This document shows positions 9,171-19,053 of a stretch of 64,000 bases of DNA, one piece after another (the stretch's first letter is position 1; the number at the start of each line of letters is the position of its first letter). The stretch is from Campylobacter sp. RM16189. GTDB taxonomy: Bacteria; Campylobacterota; Campylobacteria; Campylobacterales; Campylobacteraceae. The position numbers and the translations under genes are program-made. The stretch is from NCBI RefSeq assembly GCF_012978815.1, contig NZ_LIWR01000005.1:62001-126000 (forward strand). The letters run 5' to 3'. A model generated the notes under the pieces. The model ran no database searches. It was not told the DNA's origin and was given only the letters and a program-made list of their open reading frames with translations.

Positions 9171-10168
9171 GTAAAGATAGTAAGATAATGCTAAGTCACG
9201 GTGGTGGCGGAGAAGAGATGAATTCTCTAATAAATGATCTGATCTTTAAAATTTTTGATAACGAAATTTTAAGCCAATCAAATGACTCGGCACTATTAAA
9301 TTTAAGCGGAAAATTAGCATTTAGCACTGATAGTTTTGTAGTAACACCTATATTTTTTAACGGTGGAGATATGGGTAAGATCGCCGCTTGCGGTACTATA
9401 AACGACCTTGCGATGGTGGGAGCTAAGGCTAAATATTTAAGCTGCGCGCTCATTATTGAAGAGGGGTTTGAGATAGATAAGCTTGAACGAGTTTTAACCT
9501 CTCTTGCTGGTATATGTAAAAGTTGTGGTGTCAAAGTAGTTTGCGGAGATACCAAGGTGGTTCCAAAAGGAAAGTGCGATAAAATTTTTATAAATACCTC
9601 AGGCATTGGTGAGATTATAGATGAGCCTGTGAGCCTAGATGGTCTAAGGCCTGGAGCTAAAATACTTCTTTCAGGAGATATTGGAAGGCATGGGGCGGTT
9701 GTCCTTGCCAATAGGGAGGAGTTAAGTCTAGGCGGATATCTTAAAAGCGATTGCAAGAGTTTAAAAGAGGTAGTTGAAGAGCTTTTTAAGGCAGGAGTAA
9801 AACCTCTATGCATGCGCGATGCCACTAGGGGCGGACTAAGTGCAGTTTTAAACGAATGGGCGAAATTTTCTAAATTTGACATATTGATAAAAGATGAATT
9901 TATAAAAGTTAGCGATGAGGTAGCCGGGGTTTGCGAACTATTTGGATTTGAGCCTTATGAGCTTGCCAATGAGGGCACCTTTGTGCTAGCCGTAGATGCC
10001 AAAGATGAAGAGAAAGCGCTAGAAGTTTTAAGAAAATTTGATACAAACGCGAGCTTAATAGGTGAAATTTTAAAAGATCAAAACTCAAGGGTAATACTTC
10101 AAAATATATACGGCTCAAAAATACTGCTAGAGGCTCCAAAAGGCGAGCTTTTACCTAGAATTTGCTAG
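9167..10168 (+). CDS. hypE: Carbamoyl dehydratase HypE
   Basis: HypE dehydrates the thiocarbamate made by HypF on its own C-terminal cysteine into thiocyanate. The 333-residue protein ends in PRIC, which supplies that cysteine. The PurM-like ATP-binding fold is recognisable from SHGGGGEEM near the start and CGDTKVV near residue 125. The start is TTG, with AAGGA seven bases upstream, overlapping the hypD stop by four bases. Confidence 0.96.
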   Translation: MSKDSKIMLSHGGGGEEMNSLINDLIFKIFDNEILSQSNDSALLNLSGKLAFSTDSFVVTPIFFNGGDMGKIAACGTINDLAMVGAKAKYLSCALIIEEGFEIDKLERVLTSLAGICKSCGVKVVCGDTKVVPKGKCDKIFINTSGIGEIIDEPVSLDGLRPGAKILLSGDIGRHGAVVLANREELSLGGYLKSDCKSLKEVVEELFKAGVKPLCMRDATRGGLSAVLNEWAKFSKFDILIKDEFIKVSDEVAGVCELFGFEPYELANEGTFVLAVDAKDEEKALEVLRKFDTNASLIGEILKDQNSRVILQNIYGSKILLEAPKGELLPRIC

Positions 10169-10176
10169 GAAATACA

Positions 10177-10518
10177 ATGCACGAATTAAGTATCGTTCAA
10201 GATTTAGTAAGGCTCTGCGAACAAAATGCGGCTAAACAAAATGCAAAAGAGATTGTGAAGATAGAGATAAAGGTAGGTCGTCTAAGCGGAGTTGAGCCTC
10301 ACTACTTAGAAAGCGCCTTCGATGTATATAAAAATGAGACTATCTGCTCAAATGCCCAACTTATAATAAATTTGCAAAATATAGTCATAGAGTGCAATCA
10401 GTGCGGACTAAATACACAATTGGGAGAAAATGACTTCATCTGCCCAAAATGCGGTAGTCAGGATTTAAGAGTAATAGACGGAGAGGATATGTATCTGATG
10501 CGTCTTGAGATGAGATAA
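10177..10518 (+). CDS. hypA: Hydrogenase nickel metallochaperone HypA
   Basis: HypA binds nickel through its N-terminal Met-His and passes it on with HypB. The protein starts MHELSIVQ, the family signature, at the ATG preceded by AGGA. The longer frame from TTG at 10162 would add five residues before this motif and is unlikely, since His2 is the nickel ligand. A zinc ribbon with two CxxC pairs (CNQCG and CPKCG) lies in the last third. It closes the hypBCDEA operon, and the next gene begins two bases later. Confidence 0.95.
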   Translation: MHELSIVQDLVRLCEQNAAKQNAKEIVKIEIKVGRLSGVEPHYLESAFDVYKNETICSNAQLIINLQNIVIECNQCGLNTQLGENDFICPKCGSQDLRVIDGEDMYLMRLEMR

Positions 10519-10519
10519 G

Positions 10520-12526
10520 GTGAAATTATTGAAAAACGGCAAAGATATAAATGTAGAATTTGAAAAATTATTAAAAAATATAGAGATTGAAGAGGCTGAT
10601 GTAGTAGCTAAACTAAAAAAATTAGTAGATTTTATTAGGCCTGAAAATTTAGAAAATATTGATTTAACAGAATCAAAAATCAATATGCTTATAGAGTTTT
10701 TTAACCGAAAAAGCCAAAGCTCAAACAAAATTTCCGATGAGATAAATCTATTTTTTATAAAATTAAAGCTATCGAACAATATCAGTAAATTTGGCATCCT
10801 GTCAAAAAACGGCTTTGGATATGAGATAAAAGAGAGGTTTTATAATAAATTTCTTCCAAATCCTCCAAATAAAGGCGAATTAAGATATCTTTTTGCTACT
10901 CTTTTTAAAAATAGTGATGATCACAAATGGATTTGCAATATAGATGATGAAAAATGGATAGAGCTATTTTCGTCTATTTTTTCAAATTCGACTCATATAC
11001 ACTCCACCAAGAAACATCTTTTTCATGAGCTATTATACGCTATGGAGATACTATCCATAAGGATAGCTTCAGAGGAGTTTGATCATAACTTCATCAGGCT
11101 TGATAATACAATATTAAACAGAGACTCCGCATTTATAGCGCTTCAAAGGGATGTGGCAAAATTTGTTAGCAAGATGCAAGATTATCATATAGAGATAAGC
11201 TCTACAAAGCTTGATTTAAAGCATTTGGAAGTTCTTATAGAGCAGTGTAAAAATCAGATTGATAAATTTAAGAAAAAATCTGTAAATTTAGGAATTTCTA
11301 TCGCAGTTACATATGAGCTTGAGCGTCTAATTCAGATTATAAAAAGAGTAGAAGATATTTTAGAGCTTATTAAAAAATTTGATACAAAAGAGTCTAGTAT
11401 AGCCTTTATTAAGTTTTTTAAAGAGTCTGTAAAAAGAAACTCCACTAGAAATTCTCTAAGCGAGGTATATAGGCAAAGCAGTCGCATAGTAGCCAAAAGT
11501 ATTACAAACAATATTAGCGAGCATGGCGAGCACTATACGGTTGATAATAAAAAAGAGTATTTTAAAATGTTTTTAAAATCAGCCGGAGCTGGAGTAATAA
11601 TAGCATTTATGGCTCTACTAAAAATCAATATAGTTCAGTCTGACTTTTCGTTTGTAACGCAAACTATCCTAATAGGATTAAATTATGGCCTTGGCTTTGT
11701 GATAATTAGCCTGATAGGCTTTACTGTAGCTACCAAGCAGCCTGCGATGACGGCTTCTACCTTTGCCAAAGAAGTTGAAAAAGAAGAAGATAATATGGCA
11801 AATCAAGATAAGCTTATAGGGCTTATATTTAAGGTTAGCAGATCTCAATTCGCCTCTGTTGTAGGCAATGTAAGCTTAGCACTGCTGACATCGTTTTTGG
11901 TTGCATATTTTGTCATAAAGGGTAGTGGGGCTATTTTAAATCCTAGTGAGGCTTCTTATTATCTAAAAAATTTAGAGCCTTTTGCCCCTCTTTTCTTTGC
12001 AGCGATAGCCGGAGTTTGGCTATTTTGTTCAGGGCTAATATCTGGATATTTTGATAATAGAGCGGATTGCCTGGAGCTTAAAGAGAGACTTTATCACCAT
12101 CCTTGGCTAAAAAAGGCGCTTAGCGATGATAAAAGGCTTAAGCTGGCAGAGTATATCCATGATCATCACGGAACAGTGGCTGGAAATTTTTTCTTTGGTA
12201 TTCTTTTGGGTATTACGCCTCTTATAGGTAATATCTTAAATTTGCCTCTAGATATTGCTCACGTGGCTTTTTCTAGTGCAAATTTAGGCTACGCATCTAC
12301 TCATTTGCAAATATCTTATTATGATTTTTTGTATTACTTAGCTTGCGTATTTTTAATAGGTTCAATTAATCTTTTAGTAAGCTTCGCTCTGGCTCTCAAG
12401 GTCTCTTTAATCTCAAGAGATACAAACATAGGAAATCTCTTTTCTTTCTTAAAAAAGCTTTTAAAACAGATGTTAAAGCGTCCTCATGAGTTGATTTTTC
12501 CTTTTAAAAATAGATTGGATGAGTAG
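10520..12526 (+). CDS. Gcr-family membrane protein ('site-specific recombinase')
   Basis: This 668-residue protein matches the family historically called site-specific recombinase Gcr. Residues 1-340 are largely helical and soluble. Then come several membrane helices (about 350-372, 380-405, 450-475, 490-515, 555-590, 610-635). No integrase or resolvase catalytic motif is visible, so the recombinase name is probably historical and the function should be treated as unknown. The GTG start lies one base after the hypA stop, so it may be co-transcribed with the hyp genes, although it has no known part in hydrogenase maturation. Confidence 0.75.
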   Translation: MKLLKNGKDINVEFEKLLKNIEIEEADVVAKLKKLVDFIRPENLENIDLTESKINMLIEFFNRKSQSSNKISDEINLFFIKLKLSNNISKFGILSKNGFGYEIKERFYNKFLPNPPNKGELRYLFATLFKNSDDHKWICNIDDEKWIELFSSIFSNSTHIHSTKKHLFHELLYAMEILSIRIASEEFDHNFIRLDNTILNRDSAFIALQRDVAKFVSKMQDYHIEISSTKLDLKHLEVLIEQCKNQIDKFKKKSVNLGISIAVTYELERLIQIIKRVEDILELIKKFDTKESSIAFIKFFKESVKRNSTRNSLSEVYRQSSRIVAKSITNNISEHGEHYTVDNKKEYFKMFLKSAGAGVIIAFMALLKINIVQSDFSFVTQTILIGLNYGLGFVIISLIGFTVATKQPAMTASTFAKEVEKEEDNMANQDKLIGLIFKVSRSQFASVVGNVSLALLTSFLVAYFVIKGSGAILNPSEASYYLKNLEPFAPLFFAAIAGVWLFCSGLISGYFDNRADCLELKERLYHHPWLKKALSDDKRLKLAEYIHDHHGTVAGNFFFGILLGITPLIGNILNLPLDIAHVAFSSANLGYASTHLQISYYDFLYYLACVFLIGSINLLVSFALALKVSLISRDTNIGNLFSFLKKLLKQMLKRPHELIFPFKNRLDE

Positions 12527-12527
12527 C

Positions 12528-13298
12528 TTATAAAACCCCAGCCATCATAGATAGTGCTATAAAAACCAAAAGCATAGATATTATTATCTTGATAAAACCT
12601 ATAGTGACCTTTTTAATAAGTTTTGCACCAAAAAATGAACCTATAAATGCAAAAACCGTTGCCATAAGAGCCAAATATAAATTTTCATCTATACTGGAAA
12701 AATTTGTGCCATATACCATAAGCCTTGAGATATCAACCATAATGGCAATAAATATGCCTGTGGCTACAAACTGCTCCTTTGGCATTTTACATTTTACTAA
12801 AAACATACTTCTAAAAGCGCCTTGATGCCCAGATAGTCCTCCAAAAAATCCGCTTATAATTCCTCCCAATGGCAGAAATTTAGGCTCAAATTTGATATTT
12901 TTAAACTGAGGCATAATATCTATAAATACAAATATCAATATCAAAAATCCTATTATGAATTTTATAGTATTAACTTGAAAATTCATATCAAAAATTTGGT
13001 AATTAAAAAGAATTTTTGCGCTACCTAAGGCTTTTAGCGTTAAAGCTCCGATAAACGAAAATATCATGGCTAAAATTCCAAATCTTAGCAATATATCTTT
13101 GTTTATAGAGCGAGCAAACAAAGCTCCTTTGAATATATTATTGCTAAAATGCACTATAGCCGTTATCGTTACCGCTACATCCACCGGAAAGAATATCGCC
13201 ATAACCGGCATTAGCAGTGTGCCAAGTCCGAAACCTGAAAATAGAGTAAGCAAAGATGCTGTAAAGGCAGCTAGACTAATTATTATAATTTCCACCAA
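12528..13298 (-). CDS. TauE/SafE family (DUF81) permease
   Basis: This 256-residue membrane protein has about eight hydrophobic segments and the two related halves typical of the TauE/SafE family, including the Gly-rich LSGFFGGLSGHQGA-type loop near residue 150. Family members export sulfite, sulfoacetate or other organic anions. The substrate here cannot be read from the sequence. It converges on the Gcr-family gene, whose stop is one base away. A short GTAAAATTTTAC palindrome (around 13322) lies between it and the large gene downstream on the same strand. Confidence 0.85.
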   Translation of the reverse strand: MVEIIIISLAAFTASLLTLFSGFGLGTLLMPVMAIFFPVDVAVTITAIVHFSNNIFKGALFARSINKDILLRFGILAMIFSFIGALTLKALGSAKILFNYQIFDMNFQVNTIKFIIGFLILIFVFIDIMPQFKNIKFEPKFLPLGGIISGFFGGLSGHQGAFRSMFLVKCKMPKEQFVATGIFIAIMVDISRLMVYGTNFSSIDENLYLALMATVFAFIGSFFGAKLIKKVTIGFIKIIISMLLVFIALSMMAGVL

Positions 13299-13330
13299 AA
13301 ACTCCTATACGTAAAATTATATGTAAAATT

Positions 13331-15889
13331 TTACTCAAATATCAAAAATGGTGCTTCTAATACATTTCTTATTATCTTAAGCGGCGACATTAGGGTATCT
13401 GCCAAAACCTGAGTAGAGTATTTAGGTTTATCAAGTGTTCCGCGCACTTTAATTACGGTTGAAAGCCTGCGATCTTTGCCTAGAATTATCTGATTTACTA
13501 TCGGGATTGAGCCGATTATCGAGCTTGCGTCCTTTAAAAGCCTTAGCTCCAAATCCACATCTATCTCTTTGGTCGCTAAATTTATAGTCCCACGACCTCC
13601 TATATCTGCGCTTGAGCCATCCAGCTCTATAGCTATAATATTTAGCAAGTCTCCTTTTTTTTCAAATAAAATTTTACCAAATTTTACAGGAAAGCCTTTT
13701 TCGGTAAAGTCCGGAGTCTTAAAGATGATTAAAGACGGAACAGAGTTTAGAAATGTCAGTAATTGATTGTAGAATGTATAGCTCTTTAAATTTGCGCCAT
13801 GTAGCCTTATTTCACCCTTTAAATCATCAGTACTATTTCCGACTATCCTTAGCTTAAAAAATCCACCTTCAAAGCTATCCATGCCAAAAAGGTTGTTTAC
13901 AAAATCTCCCGTGATATCGTTTGCAAACATATTAAATTTTTTATCACTTTGTATTATGCTGACGTTTCCGCTTTGAGGTCTTGCATTAAATTGAATTTTG
14001 TCTTTGACAATACTTCCGTTATAGCTCAAAAACTTCAAAGTGCGGTTTAAATCTGCAAGAAATAGGTTTGAATTTAGCCCGTCAAACTCTAAGTTTTTGT
14101 TTTTACTGCTGTTGGTATCGTCTAAAAACATCTCCTTATCTACTATTAAATCCATATTTTTTATATTGACTTGAGTTTTTTTATCTCTTATATCAAGGCT
14201 TAGATTACCACTAAGGCTCTTTGCTGTTATTAAATTCTTGTCGATTTTGATATCAAAGCTATCATTTTCATATTTTGAGCCATCTTTATTTAAAAACGGC
14301 ATATTAAATTTTGTATCTTTTAGGTTAATCTCAAAATCATCGAAATTTTTTGTTTTTAGTGTGAAGTTTCCACTATTTAATCCAATCTGCTTAATTAAAG
14401 GCGAATAATCATAAATTTTTGAAATATCATCTATTCTTATTGTGCTTTCATCTCCGAAACTTAACTGTATTCTTGGATCAAGGATATCAAAAAGCACATC
14501 TTTCTTTCTAAAGTCAAGAGAGGCGTTTAGTGGCAAGTTTTTTAATTTTACTATCTCCTCGCCATCAAAACTTAAATCAAATTTATTGATAGTGCCGTTA
14601 ACATCGCCTTTTTCTTTGGTTGCATCTATGGCTACTTTAATATCCCCCTTAAAAAAATCCATTCCGCTATCTTTGGCATCTACGATTATTTTATCATCTC
14701 TTATCTCTACTATCGCCTCTTTTACATTAAACATCGCGCCAGCTATATCAATCTTGCTATCTTTTGCTTTAAATTTGCCATTTGGCGTTACTTTAAGCGG
14801 ATCAAATTTAATATCAATGCTTATTTTTCCTACATTTCTACCGCTTTTTTGTTCTATCGGCACATTTATATCATAAGCTTTTAGTATAGAATTAACCGCT
14901 TTATCGTAGATTGAGTTTGTTTGTAAATTTAAAATTAGTCCGGCATTTTTCTCATCAAAAATTTTATAAATTTCTAAATTTGATCCGTTTAGATTCTTTC
15001 CATTCCATCTTGGTTTTTTAAGCTTAAAATAAAGCGTCTCGTTTTTTAGCTCTATATCGGCTTCTTCAACAATTGCGGCAGGCAAGCTATCTTCGAATTT
15101 GACCTTTAGATTTTTAGAAACTCCTTTGGCACTAAGTTCATTTAAGAAGAAATTTTGAGTTTTTAGATCAACTTTTCCGCTTAGATTATGCACAAAATAG
15201 TTATCAGCTACAATGTAGCCGTATATCCAATTTTTAACATCTTCGTTTAGATTTAGCTTGACATCAAGCTCATGCATAAAGCTTTTTAGACTGCTTGCGT
15301 TTATGTCGCTTACATCGTAGTTTATAATCTCATTTTCAAGATGAAATTTCATCTTTCCGTCAAGTTCGTGGCTCACGAAAGTGCCGTTAAAATCATATAT
15401 ATTATGTCTTATGTCGGCATTTGATGTTCCGCTTAGATTAATGTCAAAATCCTTAAAGGCAAGATTGTAAACATCTATAAACAGACCGTTTTCTTGGCTT
15501 GTAAATGTGGTATCCAAAGTAAGATAAGCGGTGTCGACATGAAAGGCGTTCTCGTAAAAAAGCACAGTTAGCTCATTGTCTTCAAACTCGATCTTTTCTA
15601 AAATAATCTCCTTAAATAGTCTATCAATCCATATTATATTGTTCGTAAGACTTAAAAAGTCTTCGTTTGAGCTGTCTTTGTGGCTTGTTTTTGGAATTTT
15701 TAATTTTTGAGCTCTTAAAATGAGTTTTTTATCAAGTTTTATATATAATTTCTCTATTTCAAAATCGTTAAAATCTATATTTTCGATACTGATACCATGT
15801 TTTAACGTAGCTATAAGGATTGTAAAAAATATGATAAAAAAGAGCAATATGTGCCAAATTTTTTTAATTGCCTGCGAGATAATAATCAT
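13331..15889 (-). CDS. AsmA/YhdP-like envelope protein
   Basis: This 852-residue protein has one N-terminal membrane helix (residues about 10-31) and a long periplasmic part rich in beta-strand-like repeats. It ends in an AsmA-like C-terminal domain (VRGTLDKPKYS). AsmA/YhdP/TamB-type proteins form bridges that move phospholipids to the outer membrane, and that role is inferred here. The start codon leaves a 59-base overlap with the 5' end of the divergent mltG gene, so the two membrane-anchor segments are coded on opposite strands of the same DNA. No in-frame Met offers a shorter alternative that keeps the membrane helix. Confidence 0.8.
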   Translation of the reverse strand: MIIISQAIKKIWHILLFFIIFFTILIATLKHGISIENIDFNDFEIEKLYIKLDKKLILRAQKLKIPKTSHKDSSNEDFLSLTNNIIWIDRLFKEIILEKIEFEDNELTVLFYENAFHVDTAYLTLDTTFTSQENGLFIDVYNLAFKDFDINLSGTSNADIRHNIYDFNGTFVSHELDGKMKFHLENEIINYDVSDINASSLKSFMHELDVKLNLNEDVKNWIYGYIVADNYFVHNLSGKVDLKTQNFFLNELSAKGVSKNLKVKFEDSLPAAIVEEADIELKNETLYFKLKKPRWNGKNLNGSNLEIYKIFDEKNAGLILNLQTNSIYDKAVNSILKAYDINVPIEQKSGRNVGKISIDIKFDPLKVTPNGKFKAKDSKIDIAGAMFNVKEAIVEIRDDKIIVDAKDSGMDFFKGDIKVAIDATKEKGDVNGTINKFDLSFDGEEIVKLKNLPLNASLDFRKKDVLFDILDPRIQLSFGDESTIRIDDISKIYDYSPLIKQIGLNSGNFTLKTKNFDDFEINLKDTKFNMPFLNKDGSKYENDSFDIKIDKNLITAKSLSGNLSLDIRDKKTQVNIKNMDLIVDKEMFLDDTNSSKNKNLEFDGLNSNLFLADLNRTLKFLSYNGSIVKDKIQFNARPQSGNVSIIQSDKKFNMFANDITGDFVNNLFGMDSFEGGFFKLRIVGNSTDDLKGEIRLHGANLKSYTFYNQLLTFLNSVPSLIIFKTPDFTEKGFPVKFGKILFEKKGDLLNIIAIELDGSSADIGGRGTINLATKEIDVDLELRLLKDASSIIGSIPIVNQIILGKDRRLSTVIKVRGTLDKPKYSTQVLADTLMSPLKIIRNVLEAPFLIFE

Positions 15890-16781
15890 TTTTTTCCTAA
15901 GCTCTATGGTCTATCTTAGTAGGCCTATAGCTACTGATAGCGTAATTTACTTGCCAAAAGGGACAGTCGGAGAAATTATAACATATCTAAAACAAAGAAA
16001 TTCTAACATAATCAACATAGATAAATACATTTTGGCCACACTTGGGCATCCGCAATCTGGCTGGGTGGATATCAAAAAACAGAGCTTAAGCAAATTTGAT
16101 TTTTTATACGCTCTTACTACAGCCAAGGCTGCAATGAGTGAGATAACCTTAATACCTGGAGAAACCACGGCTATATTTTTACAAGATATGGCTAAAAGCT
16201 TAAATTTAAATGAGCAAATTTTAAATGAAATTTATGATAAAGTCGCACCTTTTGGTGATGGATTTTTTATTCCGGAAACTTACAAGATACCGATTGGAAT
16301 AAGAGAGAAGCAGCTTATATATCATTTAGCAAATTTATCAAAAAAACGTCATCAAGAGCTTTCTATTAAGCTACTTGGAAAATTTGATCAAAAAGAGTGG
16401 CAAAAATATCTAATAATAGCATCCATCATACAAAAAGAGGCTGCAGATGAGAGTGAGATGCCAATAGTAAGCTCTGTAATATACAACCGCCTTAAAAAAG
16501 GAATAAAGCTACAGATGGATGGAACTTTAAACTACGGACTTTACTCTCACGATACAATTACAGCCAAAAGAATAAGAGAAGACATGAGTAAATTTAATAC
16601 ATATTTACATGACGGACTACCGCCAAGCCCGATATGCAGTGTATCTTTGGCTGCTATAAAGGCTGCTGTAAATCCACAAGAAAGCGAGTTTTTATACTTT
16701 GTCAGAGATAAAAAAACAATGAAGCATAAATTTAGCAAAACATACCAAGAACACAGCAGAATAATCGATATGCAAAGATAA
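15831..16781 (+). CDS. mltG: Endolytic murein transglycosylase MltG
   Basis: MltG cuts nascent glycan strands and so sets peptidoglycan chain length. Visible features are an N-terminal membrane helix (about residues 7-27), a LysM-like segment, and the YceG core. The core has the catalytic Glu in IIQKEAADESEM, then VIYNRL and LQMDGTLNYGL. The frame is open from 15720, but the first start that gives a sensible anchor is ATG 15831, or ATG 15849. This gives about 316 residues. The ribosome site is weak (AAGGA 11 bases away). The 5' end overlaps the asmA-like gene on the other strand. Confidence 0.88.
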   Translation: MIKKSNMCQIFLIACEIIIIFFLSSMVYLSRPIATDSVIYLPKGTVGEIITYLKQRNSNIINIDKYILATLGHPQSGWVDIKKQSLSKFDFLYALTTAKAAMSEITLIPGETTAIFLQDMAKSLNLNEQILNEIYDKVAPFGDGFFIPETYKIPIGIREKQLIYHLANLSKKRHQELSIKLLGKFDQKEWQKYLIIASIIQKEAADESEMPIVSSVIYNRLKKGIKLQMDGTLNYGLYSHDTITAKRIREDMSKFNTYLHDGLPPSPICSVSLAAIKAAVNPQESEFLYFVRDKKTMKHKFSKTYQEHSRIIDMQR

Positions 16782-16842
16782 AAAATCAAAAGAATTTAAC
16801 CTAAATTTTGATAACATAACACATTTTAATAAAGGGTCTATT

Positions 16843-19044
16843 ATGAGTGATATTATCTGGACAAAAACCGATGAGGCTCCACTTCTTGCAAGCTACTCGC
16901 TTTTTCCTATTCTAAAAAGCTTTTTAAACAGAGCAGATATCAGTATAGATGTAGCCGATATCTCGCTTGCAGGTCGTATGATCGCCACTTTTAGTGATGT
17001 TTTGAAAGATGATCAAAAAGAAAAAGATTGGCTAGAAATTTTAGGAAATATGACAGAAGATAAATTTGCCAATATTGTAAAACTACCAAATATTTCAGCT
17101 TCTATCCCTCAGCTAAACGATGCTATAAACGAACTAAGAGCCAAGGGATATGATCTGCCTTTGTATCCAAATGAGCCAAAAAATGATAACGAGAGAGAAA
17201 TTTACAAAAGATATCAAAAAGTGCTTGGAAGTGCCGTAAATCCTGTACTTCGTCAAGGAAATTCGGATCGCAGATGCGTAAGTGCAGTAAAAGAGTATGC
17301 AAGAAATAATCCTCATAAGATGGGAGAATTCAAATCAGATAGCAAGTCGGAAGTAGCCTATATGAAGAGCGGAGACTTTTATTTTAATGAAAGATCTATG
17401 ACTACAAAGAGTGATGATACTTTAAGAGTTGAATTTACTCAAAAAAATGGTGAAAAAACTATATTAAAAGAGATAAAAGTTTTAAAAGGCGAGGTAATAG
17501 ACGCCACATTTATGAGCGCAAAGGCTTTAAAGCAGTTTATAAGAGATCAGATAAAGGATGCTAAAGCCAAAGATCTGCTATTTTCCGTTCACCTTAAGGC
17601 TACTATGATGAAGGTTAGTGATCCTGTGATATTTGGACATTTTGTTAAAGAGTATTTTATAGAGGTATTTGATGAATTTAAAGATGAGTTTAAAAGCGTG
17701 GGAGTCAATGAAAATAACGGCTTAAAAGATCTTTTTGAGAGAATTTTAAAACTAGATAAAAACACACAAGATAAAATTAGAGCCAAATTTGATGAAATTT
17801 ATACCATGCGTCCAGACTTAGCTATGGTAAATTCTGATGCAGGAATTACAAATTTGCATGTCCCAAGTGATGTCATCATAGACGCTTCAATGCCTGTGAT
17901 GATAAGAAATTCCGGCAAAATGTGGGATAAAAACGGAGCTCTTAAAGAGGCTAAGGCCGTAATCCCCGATAGCACATACGCTAAAATTTATGAGGCCGTG
18001 ATTGAAGATTTTAAACAAAAAGGCACACTTAACCCAAGCAAAATAGGAAGTGTATCAAATGTAGGTCTTATGGCTAAAAAGGCAGAAGAATACGGAAGTC
18101 ACGACAAGACTTTTATAATGCCTAATGACGGGATTTTAAGAGTAATTAATTTAAATGATGAGGAAATTTTTAAATTTGAGATTTGTAAAGACGACATTTT
18201 TAGAATGACTCAGGCAAAAGATGATGCGATAACCGACTGGGTAAATTTGGGGATAAAACGTGCAAAACTTACTAACACTAAAGCGATATTTTGGCTGGAT
18301 GAAAATAGGGCGCACGATAAAGAGATTATTAAAAAGGTTAAAGAGATGCTCTCAAAAAGCGATTTAAGCGGAGTGGATATAGAAATTTTAAGACCTGAAC
18401 TAGCTTGCAAAAAATCTCTTGAGATTATAAGAGAGGGCAAGGATTGCATAAGCGTTACAGGCAATGTGCTTAGAGATTATCTAACTGATCTATTTCCTAT
18501 ACTTGAACTTGGCACAAGTGCCAAGATGCTCTCGGTTGTGCCTCTTTTAAATGGTGGAGGCGTGTTTGAGACAGGAGCCGGCGGGTCCGCTCCGAAGATA
18601 GCCGAGCAGTTTTTTAATGAAAATCATCTTAGGTGGGATAGTTTAGGAGAATTTTTAGCTTTAATTGCGTCTTTAGAGCATTTGGCCAATTTAAAATCAA
18701 ATCAAAAGGCTAAAATTTTATCATCTACTCTAAATTCCGCGGTTTCAAGATGGCTTAAAGAAAACAGATCTCCACAAAAAGAGGTAAAAACTCCGGATAA
18801 TCGCAGTAGCCATTTTTATCTGGCGCTTTACTGGGCTGAAGAGTTGGTTAAAAATGGCGAAATTTTGGCTGATAAATTTAAGGATATCGCCAAAGAGTTA
18901 AAAGATAATGAGAAAAAGATATCCCAGGAGCTTTTAGAGGTTCAAGGTCAAAAGATGGATATAAAAGGGTATTATAAATTTGATGAAAATTTGGCCTCTA
19001 AGGCGATGAGACCGAGTGAGACTTTTAATAAAATCATAAATTAA
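16843..19044 (+). CDS. icd: Monomeric NADP-dependent isocitrate dehydrogenase
   Basis: This enzyme decarboxylates isocitrate to 2-oxoglutarate with NADP+. At 733 residues it is the monomeric type, unrelated in length to the 400-residue dimeric enzyme. The start ([14 protein letters not shown]) and the internal RQGNSDRR and [17 protein letters not shown] segments are characteristic. Ten bases separate it from mdh. It supplies 2-oxoglutarate to the OorDABC complex encoded a few kilobases downstream, and this order matches C. jejuni. Confidence 0.96.
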   Translation: MSDIIWTKTDEAPLLASYSLFPILKSFLNRADISIDVADISLAGRMIATFSDVLKDDQKEKDWLEILGNMTEDKFANIVKLPNISASIPQLNDAINELRAKGYDLPLYPNEPKNDNEREIYKRYQKVLGSAVNPVLRQGNSDRRCVSAVKEYARNNPHKMGEFKSDSKSEVAYMKSGDFYFNERSMTTKSDDTLRVEFTQKNGEKTILKEIKVLKGEVIDATFMSAKALKQFIRDQIKDAKAKDLLFSVHLKATMMKVSDPVIFGHFVKEYFIEVFDEFKDEFKSVGVNENNGLKDLFERILKLDKNTQDKIRAKFDEIYTMRPDLAMVNSDAGITNLHVPSDVIIDASMPVMIRNSGKMWDKNGALKEAKAVIPDSTYAKIYEAVIEDFKQKGTLNPSKIGSVSNVGLMAKKAEEYGSHDKTFIMPNDGILRVINLNDEEIFKFEICKDDIFRMTQAKDDAITDWVNLGIKRAKLTNTKAIFWLDENRAHDKEIIKKVKEMLSKSDLSGVDIEILRPELACKKSLEIIREGKDCISVTGNVLRDYLTDLFPILELGTSAKMLSVVPLLNGGGVFETGAGGSAPKIAEQFFNENHLRWDSLGEFLALIASLEHLANLKSNQKAKILSSTLNSAVSRWLKENRSPQKEVKTPDNRSSHFYLALYWAEELVKNGEILADKFKDIAKELKDNEKKISQELLEVQGQKMDIKGYYKFDENLASKAMRPSETFNKIIN

Positions 19045-19053
19045 GGAAGAGAA

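Noticed and set aside
9196-9882. 228-codon minus-strand frame inside hypE
   Set aside because: It runs antisense to a clearly conserved gene and is compositionally a shadow.
10520-12526. Mobile-element integrase because of the recombinase family name
   Set aside because: No integrase or resolvase catalytic residues, no flanking repeats and no cargo. The protein is an integral membrane protein.
13309-13333. GTAAAATTTTAC palindrome between the TauE/SafE gene and the asmA-like gene as a relative of the antitoxin operator
   Set aside because: Only the 12-bp core is shared, it lacks the outer ATG/CAT bases as a full dyad, and such AT-rich words are expected by chance in this genome.
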